Under the pieces are notes generated by a model. The model was given only the letters and a program-made list of their open reading frames with translations, was not told the origin of the DNA and ran no database searches. The position numbers and the translations under genes were made by a program. This document shows positions 17,280-25,005 of a DNA stretch of 53,459 nucleotides, piece after piece; positions within the stretch are counted from its first letter, which is position 1, and each line of letters opens with the position of its first letter. The stretch comes from Mycolicibacterium porcinum (GTDB taxonomy: Bacteria; Actinomycetota; Actinomycetes; Mycobacteriales; Mycobacteriaceae): the NCBI GenBank assembly GCA_002086835.1, contig MVIG01000035.1, positions 1 through 53,459 on the forward strand, written 5' to 3'.

Positions 17280-17983
17280 GCCGCGAAACCGAGAACGCAC
17301 TGTTGCTGCTGATCGGGGTCAGCACCGGCATCATCACCCTCACCGGCGCCTTCACCCGCTATGTGAAGCCATCGCTGCTTCCCTATCTCGCGGCTACCTC
17401 GCTGCTCTTGATTCTGCTGGCACTGGCATCGATCGTGGCCGACATCAGGCACGGCGGCGACGAACAGCACGCCCAGCACGACCATGCTCATCGGCGAGGC
17501 ACCACCTGGCTGCTGCTCATCCCGGTCGCCCTGCTGGCATTCGTGGTGCCACCGGCGATACGTCCGCAGGCCGCGTCGGTGGCCGAGGTGTCCACCGATG
17601 TTCTGCGGCGACCTTTTCCGCCTCTGCCCGATGGCCGCGCACCGGAAATCTCACTGCCGGACATGCTGGTCCGGATCGCCCAAGACAGTGCCGGAACGCT
17701 CGACAATCGCACTGTCACGGTGTCGGGTTTCACCATGCGCGACGGTGACCGCACGGACCTGGCCCGGGTGGTGATCATCTGTTGCGCCGCTGACGCCCAA
17801 CTGGCCCGCGTCCATCTGTCCGGGCCGGCTGCCGCCGAACTGGCCGGCTATCCGGACAACACGTGGATAAAGGTCGAGGGCACGATCCCGGTGGGGCAGG
17901 GCGATTCGAGCAGAAGCGCCGTCCCGACGATGACGGCCTCGCACGTGATGCGGACGGACCCGCCCGAGCGCCCCTACGCCTAG
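17276..17983 (+). CDS. TIGR03943-family (YcgQ-like) partner of the DUF318 permease
   Basis: A 235-residue membrane protein with two to three N-terminal hydrophobic segments, a His-rich loop (QHAQHDHAHRR, near residue 63) and a soluble extracytoplasmic C-terminal domain with VTVSGFTMRDGD and adjacent cysteines in VVIICCAADAQL. The GTG start overlaps the permease stop (GTGA). The His loop and CC pair are compatible with metal binding, but no biochemical role is established. It ends in a 4-bp convergent overlap with the FhuF-like gene. Confidence 0.8.
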   Translation: MSRETENALLLLIGVSTGIITLTGAFTRYVKPSLLPYLAATSLLLILLALASIVADIRHGGDEQHAQHDHAHRRGTTWLLLIPVALLAFVVPPAIRPQAASVAEVSTDVLRRPFPPLPDGRAPEISLPDMLVRIAQDSAGTLDNRTVTVSGFTMRDGDRTDLARVVIICCAADAQLARVHLSGPAAAELAGYPDNTWIKVEGTIPVGQGDSSRSAVPTMTASHVMRTDPPERPYA

Positions 17984-18639
17984 CCGCGTGGTCTCGTGAG
18001 CGCGCAGTCACCACAGTTGGAGCCGCCGGGCACCCGGTAGTAGAGACAACAACTGCGACGGCGGAAGGTGAGACCACTCAGGTAGCCGGTGCCGCCCAGG
18101 TCTCCTGTCGCCAAAAGGGATTCGGTGAGACTACGGACGTCTTCGGCCAATTCCGGTCGCACCCCGGCGAACTCGTGTGCGGCCGCCACCAGAGCCGCAG
18201 CGGCGTTGCCGTACAGCAGCCGCGGAGCCATCTTGACCCGCAAGCCGGCGGCCAGCGGTTCGAGGTGCTCGGTGATCACCCTGCGGTACAGCTGCTGTGG
18301 CAACCGGCCGTCGACGGGTGTGCCCAACGGGACCGGCAACCGGAGTTCGGTACCGGTGGCATGGCGTTGCAGATCCGCGAGGTCGGGCAGCACGCCGTGT
18401 CGAATGGCGCACGCCAGCAGCGGTGACCACAATCGCGAGGCATGGCTGAACTGGACCAGTGACGCCCCGATGCGCAGATCCGCCGTGCGGTTTCGCGCGG
18501 CGGTTTCGGCGACGAGGTCGGCACACCCCTGCTGATAGCAGTGTTGGACCGGAACCCAGTCAGTCGGATCTCCACCGACGGTGATCGCGAAGAAGCCTCC
18601 GTACGAGGCGATCTCGCGGAGTTGCGCGTCGATGTTCAC
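17980..18639 (-). CDS. FhuF-like 2Fe-2S protein in a B12-riboswitch operon
   Basis: A 219-residue protein ending with the FhuF signature: CC at residues 197-198, ten residues, then CGDC, i.e. the C-C-x10-C-x2-C 2Fe-2S site. FhuF proteins release iron from ferric siderophores by reduction. Here the gene is the last in a four-gene coupled operon (GTGA overlap with the ATPase) behind a cobalamin aptamer. Reduction of an imported corrinoid, rather than a siderophore, is therefore a plausible alternative. No signal peptide; cytoplasmic. Confidence 0.78.
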   Translation of the reverse strand: MNIDAQLREIASYGGFFAITVGGDPTDWVPVQHCYQQGCADLVAETAARNRTADLRIGASLVQFSHASRLWSPLLACAIRHGVLPDLADLQRHATGTELRLPVPLGTPVDGRLPQQLYRRVITEHLEPLAAGLRVKMAPRLLYGNAAAALVAAAHEFAGVRPELAEDVRSLTESLLATGDLGGTGYLSGLTFRRRSCCLYYRVPGGSNCGDCALTRPRG

Positions 18640-19421
18640 CGCCTCGTCACCACCCTGGCGGGGACGGTGACCTGTGGGCTTCCGGTATCGGGGTCCGACG
18701 TGATCCGGGCCTGCACCCCGTACACCTCGGACAGCAAGCGTTCGGTGAGGACGTCGGCCGGCGCCCCCACCGTGACCAGCCTGCCGCCGGAAAGCACACA
18801 GATCCGATCGCAGTACGCCGCAGCGAGATTCAGGTCGTGCAATGCGGCGACCACGGTGGCGCCGGTCTCCCGCAACAGGTGCAGGGCCTCGTGTTGATGA
18901 CGCAGATCGAGGTGGTTGGTGGGCTCGTCGAGCACGATCACGTCGGTACGTTGCGCCAGCGCGCGAGCGATCAACACCCGCTGCTTCTGCCCTCCCGAAA
19001 GCCGGCCGTAGCCGGTTCCGCTCAGGTCGGCGATGTCCAGGGCCGTCAAGGCCGCGTCGATGATCTCGAGGTCCTCGACATGGTCTGCCTCGAAGGATCG
19101 CTTGTACGGGGTGCGCCCCATCGCCACCATGTCGAATACGGTGAGCTCGAAATCGCCGGTGGCTTCCTGCAATACCGCGGCCACCCGGCGTGCGGCCTGC
19201 TTACCCGGCAGCTTCCACACGTCGACACCGTCGACCAGCACCCGTCCCCCACTCGGCCGCTGGGCGCGGTACAGCGTGCGCAGCAGCGTGGTCTTGCCCG
19301 CGCCGTTGGGCCCCACGACGGCGAGCACCTCACCCGGGACGACCGACAACGACACGTCGGCGATCAACGGTGCGCCGCGCACCGACACCGACACCGCCTC
19401 GAACTCCACGGCCGCCGTCAC
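18636..19421 (-). CDS. BtuD/FecE-type ABC transporter ATPase
   Basis: ATPase of a class II importer, 261 residues: Walker [13 protein letters not shown]-loop in AVLQEATGDFELT, signature LSGGQKQRVL, Walker B VIVLDEPTNH, switch His in VVAALHDLNLAA. GTG 19421 is chosen because it overlaps the permease stop as GTGA; the frame is open to 19448. Family members move ferric siderophores, haem or cobalamin; the upstream cobalamin riboswitch favours a corrinoid. Confidence 0.88.
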   Translation of the reverse strand: MTAAVEFEAVSVSVRGAPLIADVSLSVVPGEVLAVVGPNGAGKTTLLRTLYRAQRPSGGRVLVDGVDVWKLPGKQAARRVAAVLQEATGDFELTVFDMVAMGRTPYKRSFEADHVEDLEIIDAALTALDIADLSGTGYGRLSGGQKQRVLIARALAQRTDVIVLDEPTNHLDLRHQHEALHLLRETGATVVAALHDLNLAAAYCDRICVLSGGRLVTVGAPADVLTERLLSEVYGVQARITSDPDTGSPQVTVPARVVTRR

Positions 19422-20434
19422 GTCACGGCCCTTCGTCGCATCAACCACAGGAAGAACGGCCCGCCGGCGAGCGCGGTCAGAATCCCCACCGGAAGTTCCT
19501 CCGGCGCCGCCACGGTCCGGGCCACGATGTCGCAGACCACCAGGAACGCCGCACCCAGCAAGGCGGCGGCGGGCAGCGCCCGGCGGTGATCGGCACCGAC
19601 CAGCAGGCGCACCACGTGCGGCATGATCAGCCCGACGAATCCGATGGTGCCGCTGACCGCGACCATGGCCCCGACCATGAGCGCCACGACGACGAACATC
19701 CCGGCCCGGAAGCGGTGCACGTCCAGCCCGAGCGAAGCGGCTGCCTCCTCACCGGTATAGAGCAGGTTCAGCGACCGGGTGAAAGCCAGCAGCACCAGCA
19801 CGCCGACGAGTACCGCCACCGCGGGCACCCAGACCATACGCCAGGTGGCACCGCCCAGACCGCCGAGCATCCACCGCACGGCCGCCTGCGTCTTGTGCGG
19901 ATCATCTGAGGTGACGATCAGCAGACTGGCCACCGCGGCCAGCACTTCAGCCACCGCGACGCCGGCCAGGATCAGCCGCGCCGTCGTCATCCGCCCACCC
20001 GAGCGGGCCAGGAAGTACACCGCGACGAGCGCGAGGAAGGCTCCGAGGAAGGCCGCCAGCGGCACGGTGAACAGCTGAAGCGCACCGGCGCCGAACACCA
20101 GGATCACCACGGCGCCGACCGATGCTCCCGAGGAGACACCCAGCAGCATGGGATCGGCGAGCGGGTTGCGCACCACCGCCTGCAACGCCATCCCGCACGC
20201 CGCCAGGCCCGCGCCCACCACGGCGCCCAGCACCACCCGGGGCAGCCGGGCGTCGATCACAATGGATTCCCTCACCGCAGGCCAACTCTGCTCCACGAGA
20301 CCGGGGGTGACGGCGTGCACCACGATGGCCCACACCTGCCCAGGCGGGATCGACACCGAACCGATCGCCACCCCTGCGGTCATCGCCGCGAGCAGCAACC
20401 CGGTCAGCGCGGCGAGGGTCATCCGGTAGGGCAT
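19418..20434 (-). CDS. BtuC/FecCD-type ABC transporter permease
   Basis: Membrane subunit of 338 residues with about ten hydrophobic helices and the family blocks RLPRVVLGAVVGAGLAACGM and GTIGFVGLIMPHVVRLLVG, the cytoplasmic coupling region of BtuC-like permeases. ATG 20434 overlaps the upstream stop (ATGA); a GTG one codon earlier is also possible. The operon order (binding protein, permease, ATPase, FhuF-like) and cobalamin riboswitch point to corrinoid uptake, though siderophore use cannot be excluded by sequence. Confidence 0.88.
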   Translation of the reverse strand: MPYRMTLAALTGLLLAAMTAGVAIGSVSIPPGQVWAIVVHAVTPGLVEQSWPAVRESIVIDARLPRVVLGAVVGAGLAACGMALQAVVRNPLADPMLLGVSSGASVGAVVILVFGAGALQLFTVPLAAFLGAFLALVAVYFLARSGGRMTTARLILAGVAVAEVLAAVASLLIVTSDDPHKTQAAVRWMLGGLGGATWRMVWVPAVAVLVGVLVLLAFTRSLNLLYTGEEAAASLGLDVHRFRAGMFVVVALMVGAMVAVSGTIGFVGLIMPHVVRLLVGADHRRALPAAALLGAAFLVVCDIVARTVAAPEELPVGILTALAGGPFFLWLMRRRAVT

Positions 20435-21405
20435 CACGCGAACCGGTCCGGGTGCAGTTGCCGGGCCAGGGCGTCCACCGCCCGGCCCACCCGCACGCCG
20501 ACCACCACCGAGGACAACGGGAGCACCGCGAACCGCTGCTGCGCGACCGCCGGAACATGCTGCAGCAGAGGATGTTCGGTCAGGAAACGCTTCTTGTCGG
20601 CGACCGGCTGGTCTCCGTAGTCATAGATCACGACGACCTCGGGCTCCCGCTCGGCGAACTGCTCGAAGGACACGTCGCCCCACACCTTGGGGACATCGGC
20701 GAACACGTTGACCCCGCCGGCGGCCTCGATCATCAGGTTGCCGATGCCCTTGCCGCCCGAGGTGAACACGGTCGCCTCGCCGCTGTCGTAGACGGCGACC
20801 CGCAGCGGCCGGACCCCGCGCAGCGTGGCCGCGGAATCCGCCAGTTCGCGGTGCAGCTTCTCGATCTGCTGGCCGGCCCGGTCAGCGACACCGAATATCG
20901 TTCCGATGTTGCGGATTTCGTCATCCACGGTGGACATCGTGACGGGCTCGGGGCGGCAGTCCTCGATGTTGAGGTAGGTGTGCACCCCGGCAACGGCCAG
21001 CCGTTGCCTGCCGCGGCCCTCTTTCTCGTCGAACGCGCTGTCCCAGCCGCCGTAGACGAAGTCGGGTTCGACGGCCAGCAGCGATTCGTAGGACGGGTAT
21101 TCCTCGGCCAGCACGGGGACGGTGTCGTAGGCGGCCTGGTATTCGGGCAGGATCCGGTCGTCGAGGTAGGACGTGCCGACCATGGATCTTTCGAGTCCCA
21201 GCGCCAGCAGCATCTCGATGGCGTGCTGGTTGAGGGCGACCGCTCGGGCCGGCGGACGGGCGTAGGTGGTAGTGACGCCGCAATTGTCAACGGTGACCGG
21301 GAATCCCGGCGGCGCGTCGCCTTGGGTCCCGGGCGATGCGGCCGAGCCGCACCCCGAGAGCAGTAGCGCCGACGCCAGTCCGGCGACCATCCAACGAGCA
21401 GCCAT
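20434..21405 (-). CDS. BtuF/FecB-type substrate-binding lipoprotein
   Basis: Class III binding protein of 323 residues with lipobox LSGC near residue 18, then two alpha/beta lobes joined by a long helix. Lobe landmarks: AIEMLLALGLERSMVGTSYL, EPDFVYGGWDSAF and EREPEVVVIYDYGD. ATG 21405 is preferred because GGAGAGG then lies about 12 nt upstream; ATG 21417 would overlap that site. It is the first gene after the cobalamin aptamer (21454-21563), so it is probably a corrinoid receptor. Family members also bind siderophores. Confidence 0.85.
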   Translation of the reverse strand: MAARWMVAGLASALLLSGCGSAASPGTQGDAPPGFPVTVDNCGVTTTYARPPARAVALNQHAIEMLLALGLERSMVGTSYLDDRILPEYQAAYDTVPVLAEEYPSYESLLAVEPDFVYGGWDSAFDEKEGRGRQRLAVAGVHTYLNIEDCRPEPVTMSTVDDEIRNIGTIFGVADRAGQQIEKLHRELADSAATLRGVRPLRVAVYDSGEATVFTSGGKGIGNLMIEAAGGVNVFADVPKVWGDVSFEQFAEREPEVVVIYDYGDQPVADKKRFLTEHPLLQHVPAVAQQRFAVLPLSSVVVGVRVGRAVDALARQLHPDRFA

Positions 21406-21453
21406 GGGCGCACCCATCCTCTCCGGGGAGATCCGCCCCAGTACGTGCGAGGT

Positions 21454-21563
21454 GGCGACTGCGGTGCGTATCTGGCTCTCGACTCGTCAGCGGAGGCTGG
21501 TCGGTCGATCACAGTGGCGGGACCGCGCCGGATTCACACCGGCTTCCACGATCCGCAGTCGCC
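21454..21563 (-). ncRNA. Cobalamin riboswitch upstream of the BtuFCD-like operon
   Basis: On the minus strand the element opens with GGCGACTGCGG and closes with its exact complement CCGCAGTCGCC, an 11-bp P1 stem. Inside it has the B12-box core GCCGGTGTGAATCCGGCG followed by GTCCCGCCACTGTGA and the 3' element AGCCAGA. It ends about 28 nt before the GGAGAGG ribosome-binding site of the binding-protein gene. No T-rich terminator hairpin is visible, so translational control is more likely. It begins only 20 nt after the rpsR2 stop. Confidence 0.92.
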
Positions 21564-21583
21564 CTATCGCCTCGAATGGTAGG

Positions 21584-21847
21584 TCAAGCGGGGCCGACCA
21601 CCGGCAGCAGCGCCATCTCCCTGGCGTTCTTGATCGCCGTGGCGACCTGCCGCTGCTGCTGCGGAGTGAGCCCGGTGATGCGCCGGGACCGGATCTTGCC
21701 CCGCTCACTGATGAAGGTGCGCAGCAGGTGGACGTCCTTGTAGTCGACCTCGGTCACGCCGAGGGCGGTCAGCTGATTGCGCCGCGGCTTCTTGAGGTCG
21801 GTGACCGGCGGGCGCTTCTTGGTGTTCTTCCGGGAATTCGCCGCCAT
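21584..21847 (-). CDS. rpsR2: bS18, zinc-independent (C-minus) paralogue
   Basis: Small-subunit protein bS18, 87 residues, recognised from [20 protein letters not shown] and [20 protein letters not shown]. It contains no cysteine, as expected for the paralogue that replaces a zinc-binding form when zinc is scarce. ATG 21847 shares one base with the rpsN2 stop (TGATG). It is the last gene of the rpmB2-rpmG2-rpsN2-rpsR2 operon and is followed after 20 nt by a cobalamin riboswitch on the same strand. Confidence 0.95.
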   Translation of the reverse strand: MAANSRKNTKKRPPVTDLKKPRRNQLTALGVTEVDYKDVHLLRTFISERGKIRSRRITGLTPQQQRQVATAIKNAREMALLPVVGPA

Positions 21848-22152
21848 CACCAGCTCGACTTTCGCACACCCGGAAGTTCACCGCGGTGCGCCATCTCGCG
21901 CACCCGCACTCGCGACAGCCCGAACTTGCGCAGATGCCCGCGTGGGCGGCCGTCGACCGAGTCTCGATTGCGCAGCCGCACCGGGCTCGAATCACGGGGC
22001 AGCCGTTGCAGCGCCGAGACCGCCGCGGCGCGCTCTTCATGGGTGCTGGCCGGATTGCGGATGGCCTCTTTGAGCTCGGCCCTCCGTTCGGCGTAGCGCT
22101 CGACGAGTTTGCGGCGCTGCTCGTTCTTGACGATCTTGGATCGCTTGGCCAT
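21847..22152 (-). CDS. rpsN2: uS14, zinc-independent (C-minus) paralogue
   Basis: Small-subunit protein uS14 in its long 101-residue form. It has [36 protein letters not shown] and [15 protein letters not shown] and no cysteines, so it lacks the zinc ribbon of the short C-plus form. ATG overlaps the rpmG2 stop (ATGA). It is coupled on both sides within the Zur-controlled operon. Confidence 0.96.
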   Translation of the reverse strand: MAKRSKIVKNEQRRKLVERYAERRAELKEAIRNPASTHEERAAAVSALQRLPRDSSPVRLRNRDSVDGRPRGHLRKFGLSRVRVREMAHRGELPGVRKSSW

Positions 22153-22316
22153 CAGCGCTCCTCGCGGAATTCGACGTGGCGGCGGATCACCGGGTCGTAC
22201 TTGCGCAGCACGATCCGGTCCGGGTCGTTGCGCCGGTTCTTGCGGGTGACGTAGGTGTATCCGGTTCCCGCGGTCGATTTCAGTTTCACGATCGGCCGGA
22301 TATCGGTGCTGGCCAT
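22152..22316 (-). CDS. rpmG2: bL33, zinc-independent (C-minus) paralogue
   Basis: Large-subunit protein bL33 of 54 residues, starting [20 protein letters not shown] and ending [10 protein letters not shown], with [18 protein letters not shown] between. The two CxxC pairs of zinc-binding bL33 are absent. ATGA overlaps join it to rpmB2 upstream and rpsN2 downstream, so the four ribosomal genes form one translationally coupled unit. Confidence 0.95.
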   Translation of the reverse strand: MASTDIRPIVKLKSTAGTGYTYVTRKNRRNDPDRIVLRKYDPVIRRHVEFREER

Positions 22317-22552
22317 CAGATCTTCTCTCCTGCGCTACGCAACCGGGCCACCACGGCCTCGATGCCGTCGCGGTCGATCACCTTGATTCCCTTGGCGCTG
22401 ACCCGAAGCCGGATCCGGCGACCCTCGGTGGGCAGGTAGTAGGTCTTGGTCTGGATGTTCGGGTTCCAGCGGCGGCGACTGCGCTTGTGCGAGTGCGACA
22501 CCGTGTTGCCGAACCCGGGCGAGCGCCCGGTGACTTGGCAGTGGGCAGACAT
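22316..22552 (-). CDS. rpmB2: bL28, zinc-independent (C-minus) paralogue
   Basis: Large-subunit protein bL28, 78 residues: [20 protein letters not shown], then [19 protein letters not shown] and [20 protein letters not shown]. Only one cysteine remains where the zinc form has CxxC and a second pair later. It is the first gene of the C-minus operon; its ATG lies about 34 bp from the Zur-like site and faces mrf across a 72-bp divergent promoter. Confidence 0.95.
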   Translation of the reverse strand: MSAHCQVTGRSPGFGNTVSHSHKRSRRRWNPNIQTKTYYLPTEGRRIRLRVSAKGIKVIDRDGIEAVVARLRSAGEKI

Positions 22553-22585
22553 GGGTCTCCTTCGGATGGGGTAGCCTCACGATAA

Positions 22586-22600
22586 TGATAATCGTTTTCA
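22586..22600. promoter_or_regulatory. Zur operator of the C-minus ribosomal operon and mrf
   Basis: TGATAATCGTTTTCA, with five more matching bases to the left (GATAA from 22581), sits midway between divergent rpmB2 and mrf. Zur control of this divergent pair is established in M. smegmatis, so this is the best-anchored of the four Zur-like sites in the window. Confidence 0.88.
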
Positions 22601-22624
22601 ACAACAACTCGGTTGGGAGGTACG

Positions 22625-23815
22625 GTGCGAACCCCTGTGGTGCTGATCGCCGGTCAAGGTGACAGCGACGGCGTAGCGGAAGAACTGGGCCGCAGGCCGG
22701 GAACGGTGCTGGTGCGCCACACCTTCGACGGTCAGGTGGTGTTGCGGACCGTGTCCGACGGCAGCGGGACATCCGACCTCGCTCTCGAGCTGGCGCACGG
22801 ATGCGTGTCCTGCACGGTCCGCGACGATCTGCTCATCCTGTTGCGGCGCCTGCACCGGCGCAGCGACGTGGAGCGCATCGTCGTGCAATTGATGCCTTGG
22901 CTGGAGGCCGAGCCCGTGTGCTGGGCGATCAACACCATCCGGGTCCACGTCGGACCGGGTTATCTCGACGGGCCCGCGGCCCGCGACGTCGAGATCGAGG
23001 CGGTGATCGCAAGCCTGGACGCGACCGTCTGGCTGCAACAATCCGTCGGCGACGAGGAACTGCCCGACGGACGCACCGTCGCCCAGGTGGTCGTCGGGCA
23101 AGCAGAGTTCGCCGACATGCTGGTGCTCAACGAGCCCGACGCCACCACACTCGCCGTGCTGCGCCGGCTCGCTCCCCGCGCGCGCATCACCGTGGGTACC
23201 GACCGGGTCGAACTCGGTCTGGCACACCTGGAACCGAACAGCCGACGCGGGCGCACCGCGACACCCCACGATCCACTCCTGGCCGGCGAACCACCGCTGG
23301 AACCCGACGACGAGGTCATCATCGTCGAATTCGCCGCGCGCCGGCCGTTTCACCCCATGCGCCTGCACGACGCGGTCGACCGGCTACTCGACGGCGTGGT
23401 GCGCACCCGCGGGCGGGCCTGGCTGGCCAACCGTCCCGCCGATGTCATGTGGATCGAATCCGCAGGCGGTGGAATGCATTTCAGCAACGCCGGAAAATGG
23501 CTGGCGGCGATGGACGCCACCGAACGGGCCTACACCGACCCGGAACGGCTGGCGATCGCCGCGATCGACTGGCACCACGAGTTCGGCGATCGCCACATCT
23601 CGCTGACCGTACTGGTCTGCGGCGCCCGGCCCGGCGAGGTCATCGAGGCACTGCGCGGCGCTCTGCTCACCGACGACGAGCTGGCGCGGCCCGACGAGTG
23701 GGCCCACTATCCCGACCCGTTCGGCGAGTGGCACGAAGAACCCTGTCAGCCCGGAATCGACGAACCCGCGACCTCCGCCTACCAACAAGCCCACCAGGAA
23801 GGGGAATCCCAGTGA
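22625..23815 (+). CDS. mrf: Mrf, ribosome-hibernation recruitment factor (degenerate COG0523 protein)
   Basis: CobW-domain protein of 396 residues. In M. smegmatis Mrf recruits the hibernation factor Mpy to C-minus ribosomes during zinc depletion. GTG 22625 follows GGGAGG by 4 nt. The G-domain looks decayed compared with the COG0523 GTPase at 11202: Walker A reads [15 protein letters not shown] instead of GFLGAGKTT, the metal motif is HGCVSCTV instead of NGCICCT, and base recognition is NEPD instead of NKTD. The C-terminal domain is intact ([13 protein letters not shown]). It overlaps rpmE2 by 4 bp. Confidence 0.9.
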   Translation: MRTPVVLIAGQGDSDGVAEELGRRPGTVLVRHTFDGQVVLRTVSDGSGTSDLALELAHGCVSCTVRDDLLILLRRLHRRSDVERIVVQLMPWLEAEPVCWAINTIRVHVGPGYLDGPAARDVEIEAVIASLDATVWLQQSVGDEELPDGRTVAQVVVGQAEFADMLVLNEPDATTLAVLRRLAPRARITVGTDRVELGLAHLEPNSRRGRTATPHDPLLAGEPPLEPDDEVIIVEFAARRPFHPMRLHDAVDRLLDGVVRTRGRAWLANRPADVMWIESAGGGMHFSNAGKWLAAMDATERAYTDPERLAIAAIDWHHEFGDRHISLTVLVCGARPGEVIEALRGALLTDDELARPDEWAHYPDPFGEWHEEPCQPGIDEPATSAYQQAHQEGESQ

Positions 23816-24066
23816 AACCCGACATCCACCCCGACTATCACCCCGTGGTGTTCCGGGATGCCGCTACCGGCACCCAGTTCCTGACCCGGTCGACGGCCAC
23901 CAGCGACCGGGCCGTCGAATGGCCCACCCCCGACGGAATCCAGACCTATCCGCTGATCGTCGTCGACGTCACCAGCGACTCGCACCCGTTCTGGACCGGC
24001 TCGGCCCGGCACATCGACTCGGCCGGACAGGTGGAGAAGTTCCGGCGGCGTTACGGCGGGCGCTAG
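23812..24066 (+). CDS. rpmE2: bL31 type B, zinc-independent
   Basis: Large-subunit protein bL31 type B, 84 residues: [20 protein letters not shown], then [29 protein letters not shown] and EKFRRRYG. It has no CxxC pair, unlike zinc-binding type A. The GTG start overlaps the mrf stop (GTGA), so it is expressed with mrf under Zur control. Confidence 0.95.
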   Translation: MKPDIHPDYHPVVFRDAATGTQFLTRSTATSDRAVEWPTPDGIQTYPLIVVDVTSDSHPFWTGSARHIDSAGQVEKFRRRYGGR

Positions 24067-24081
24067 CCATAGGGTGGGGCC

Positions 24082-25005
24082 ATGCGGCTCAAGCCCGGCA
24101 GACCCGACCTGGCCCCCTACGCGAGGTATTTCGACACGCCGCCGGTCACCGCGCACTCCCCGGTGACCGTCACCTGGGCCGGGGTCAGCACGCTGCTGGT
24201 CGACGACGGTACGTCGGCGGTTCTCACCGACGGATTCTTCTCCCGGCCGGCGTTGCCGAACGTCGTCCTGGGCAAGCTCTCGCCGTCACTGCCCCGCATC
24301 GACGGCAGCCTGGCCCGCCTCGGCATCGACAAGCTCGAAGCGGTGCTGCCGGTGCACACCCACTTCGATCACGCCATGGACTCGGCAGTGGTGGCCGCGC
24401 GCACCGGCGCCCGCCTGGTGGGCGGCACCTCGACGGCCCAGGTCGGCGTCGGCGGCGGCCTCGCTCCCGAGCAGATCGTCACGGTCACCCCGGGCGAAGC
24501 GGTCCCCCTCGGCTCCTTCGCGGTCACGCTCTTCGAATCCGAGCACTGCCCACCGGACCGCTTCCCCGGCGTCATCACCGCGCCCGTGGTTCCGCCGGTG
24601 AAGACCTCGGCGTACAAGTGCGGCGAGGCCTGGTCGACGCTGGTGCACCATCGGGCCAGCGGCCGCAGCGTGCTGATCGTGGGCAGCGCCGGGGCGGTGC
24701 CCGGCGCTCTGGCCGGGCAGCACGCCGAGGTGGTGTATCTGGGGATCGGCCAACTAGGGCTGCAGTCCGAGCAGTACTTCGAGAGCTACTGGGCCGAGAC
24801 CGTGCGCACGGTCGGCGCTCACCGTGTCGTGCTGATCCACTGGGACGACTTCTTCCGCCCACTGCACAAACCGTTGCGCGCGCTGCCCTACGCCGGTGAC
24901 GACCTCGACGTCTCGATGCGAACCCTGACCCGGCTCGCCGACCGCGACGGGGTCAGCCTGCACCTACCGACCCTGTGGGAACGCGCCGATCCGTGGATCA
25001 ACTGA
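24082..25005 (+). CDS. Metallo-beta-lactamase fold hydrolase (Rv3577-like)
   Basis: A 307-residue MBL-fold protein. The metal motif HTHFDHAMD near residue 93 gives the HxHxDH ligands; further likely ligands are ESEHCPP (near 152) and the late VLIHWDDFF histidine. The general arrangement resembles UlaG/NAPE-PLD-like MBL proteins. Substrate unknown. It follows rpmE2 by 15 nt, but belongs to the conserved chromosome order at Rv3577. The stop overlaps the convergent GDPD gene by 8 bp. Confidence 0.85.
   Translation: MRLKPGRPDLAPYARYFDTPPVTAHSPVTVTWAGVSTLLVDDGTSAVLTDGFFSRPALPNVVLGKLSPSLPRIDGSLARLGIDKLEAVLPVHTHFDHAMDSAVVAARTGARLVGGTSTAQVGVGGGLAPEQIVTVTPGEAVPLGSFAVTLFESEHCPPDRFPGVITAPVVPPVKTSAYKCGEAWSTLVHHRASGRSVLIVGSAGAVPGALAGQHAEVVYLGIGQLGLQSEQYFESYWAETVRTVGAHRVVLIHWDDFFRPLHKPLRALPYAGDDLDVSMRTLTRLADRDGVSLHLPTLWERADPWIN

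Noticed and set aside
18636-21405. Assignment of the ABC transporter as an F420-0 importer or a siderophore importer
   Set aside because: No cofE or F420 gene is adjacent and a cobalamin riboswitch precedes the operon; corrinoid transport fits better. Siderophore use is kept only as an alternative because of the FhuF-like gene.
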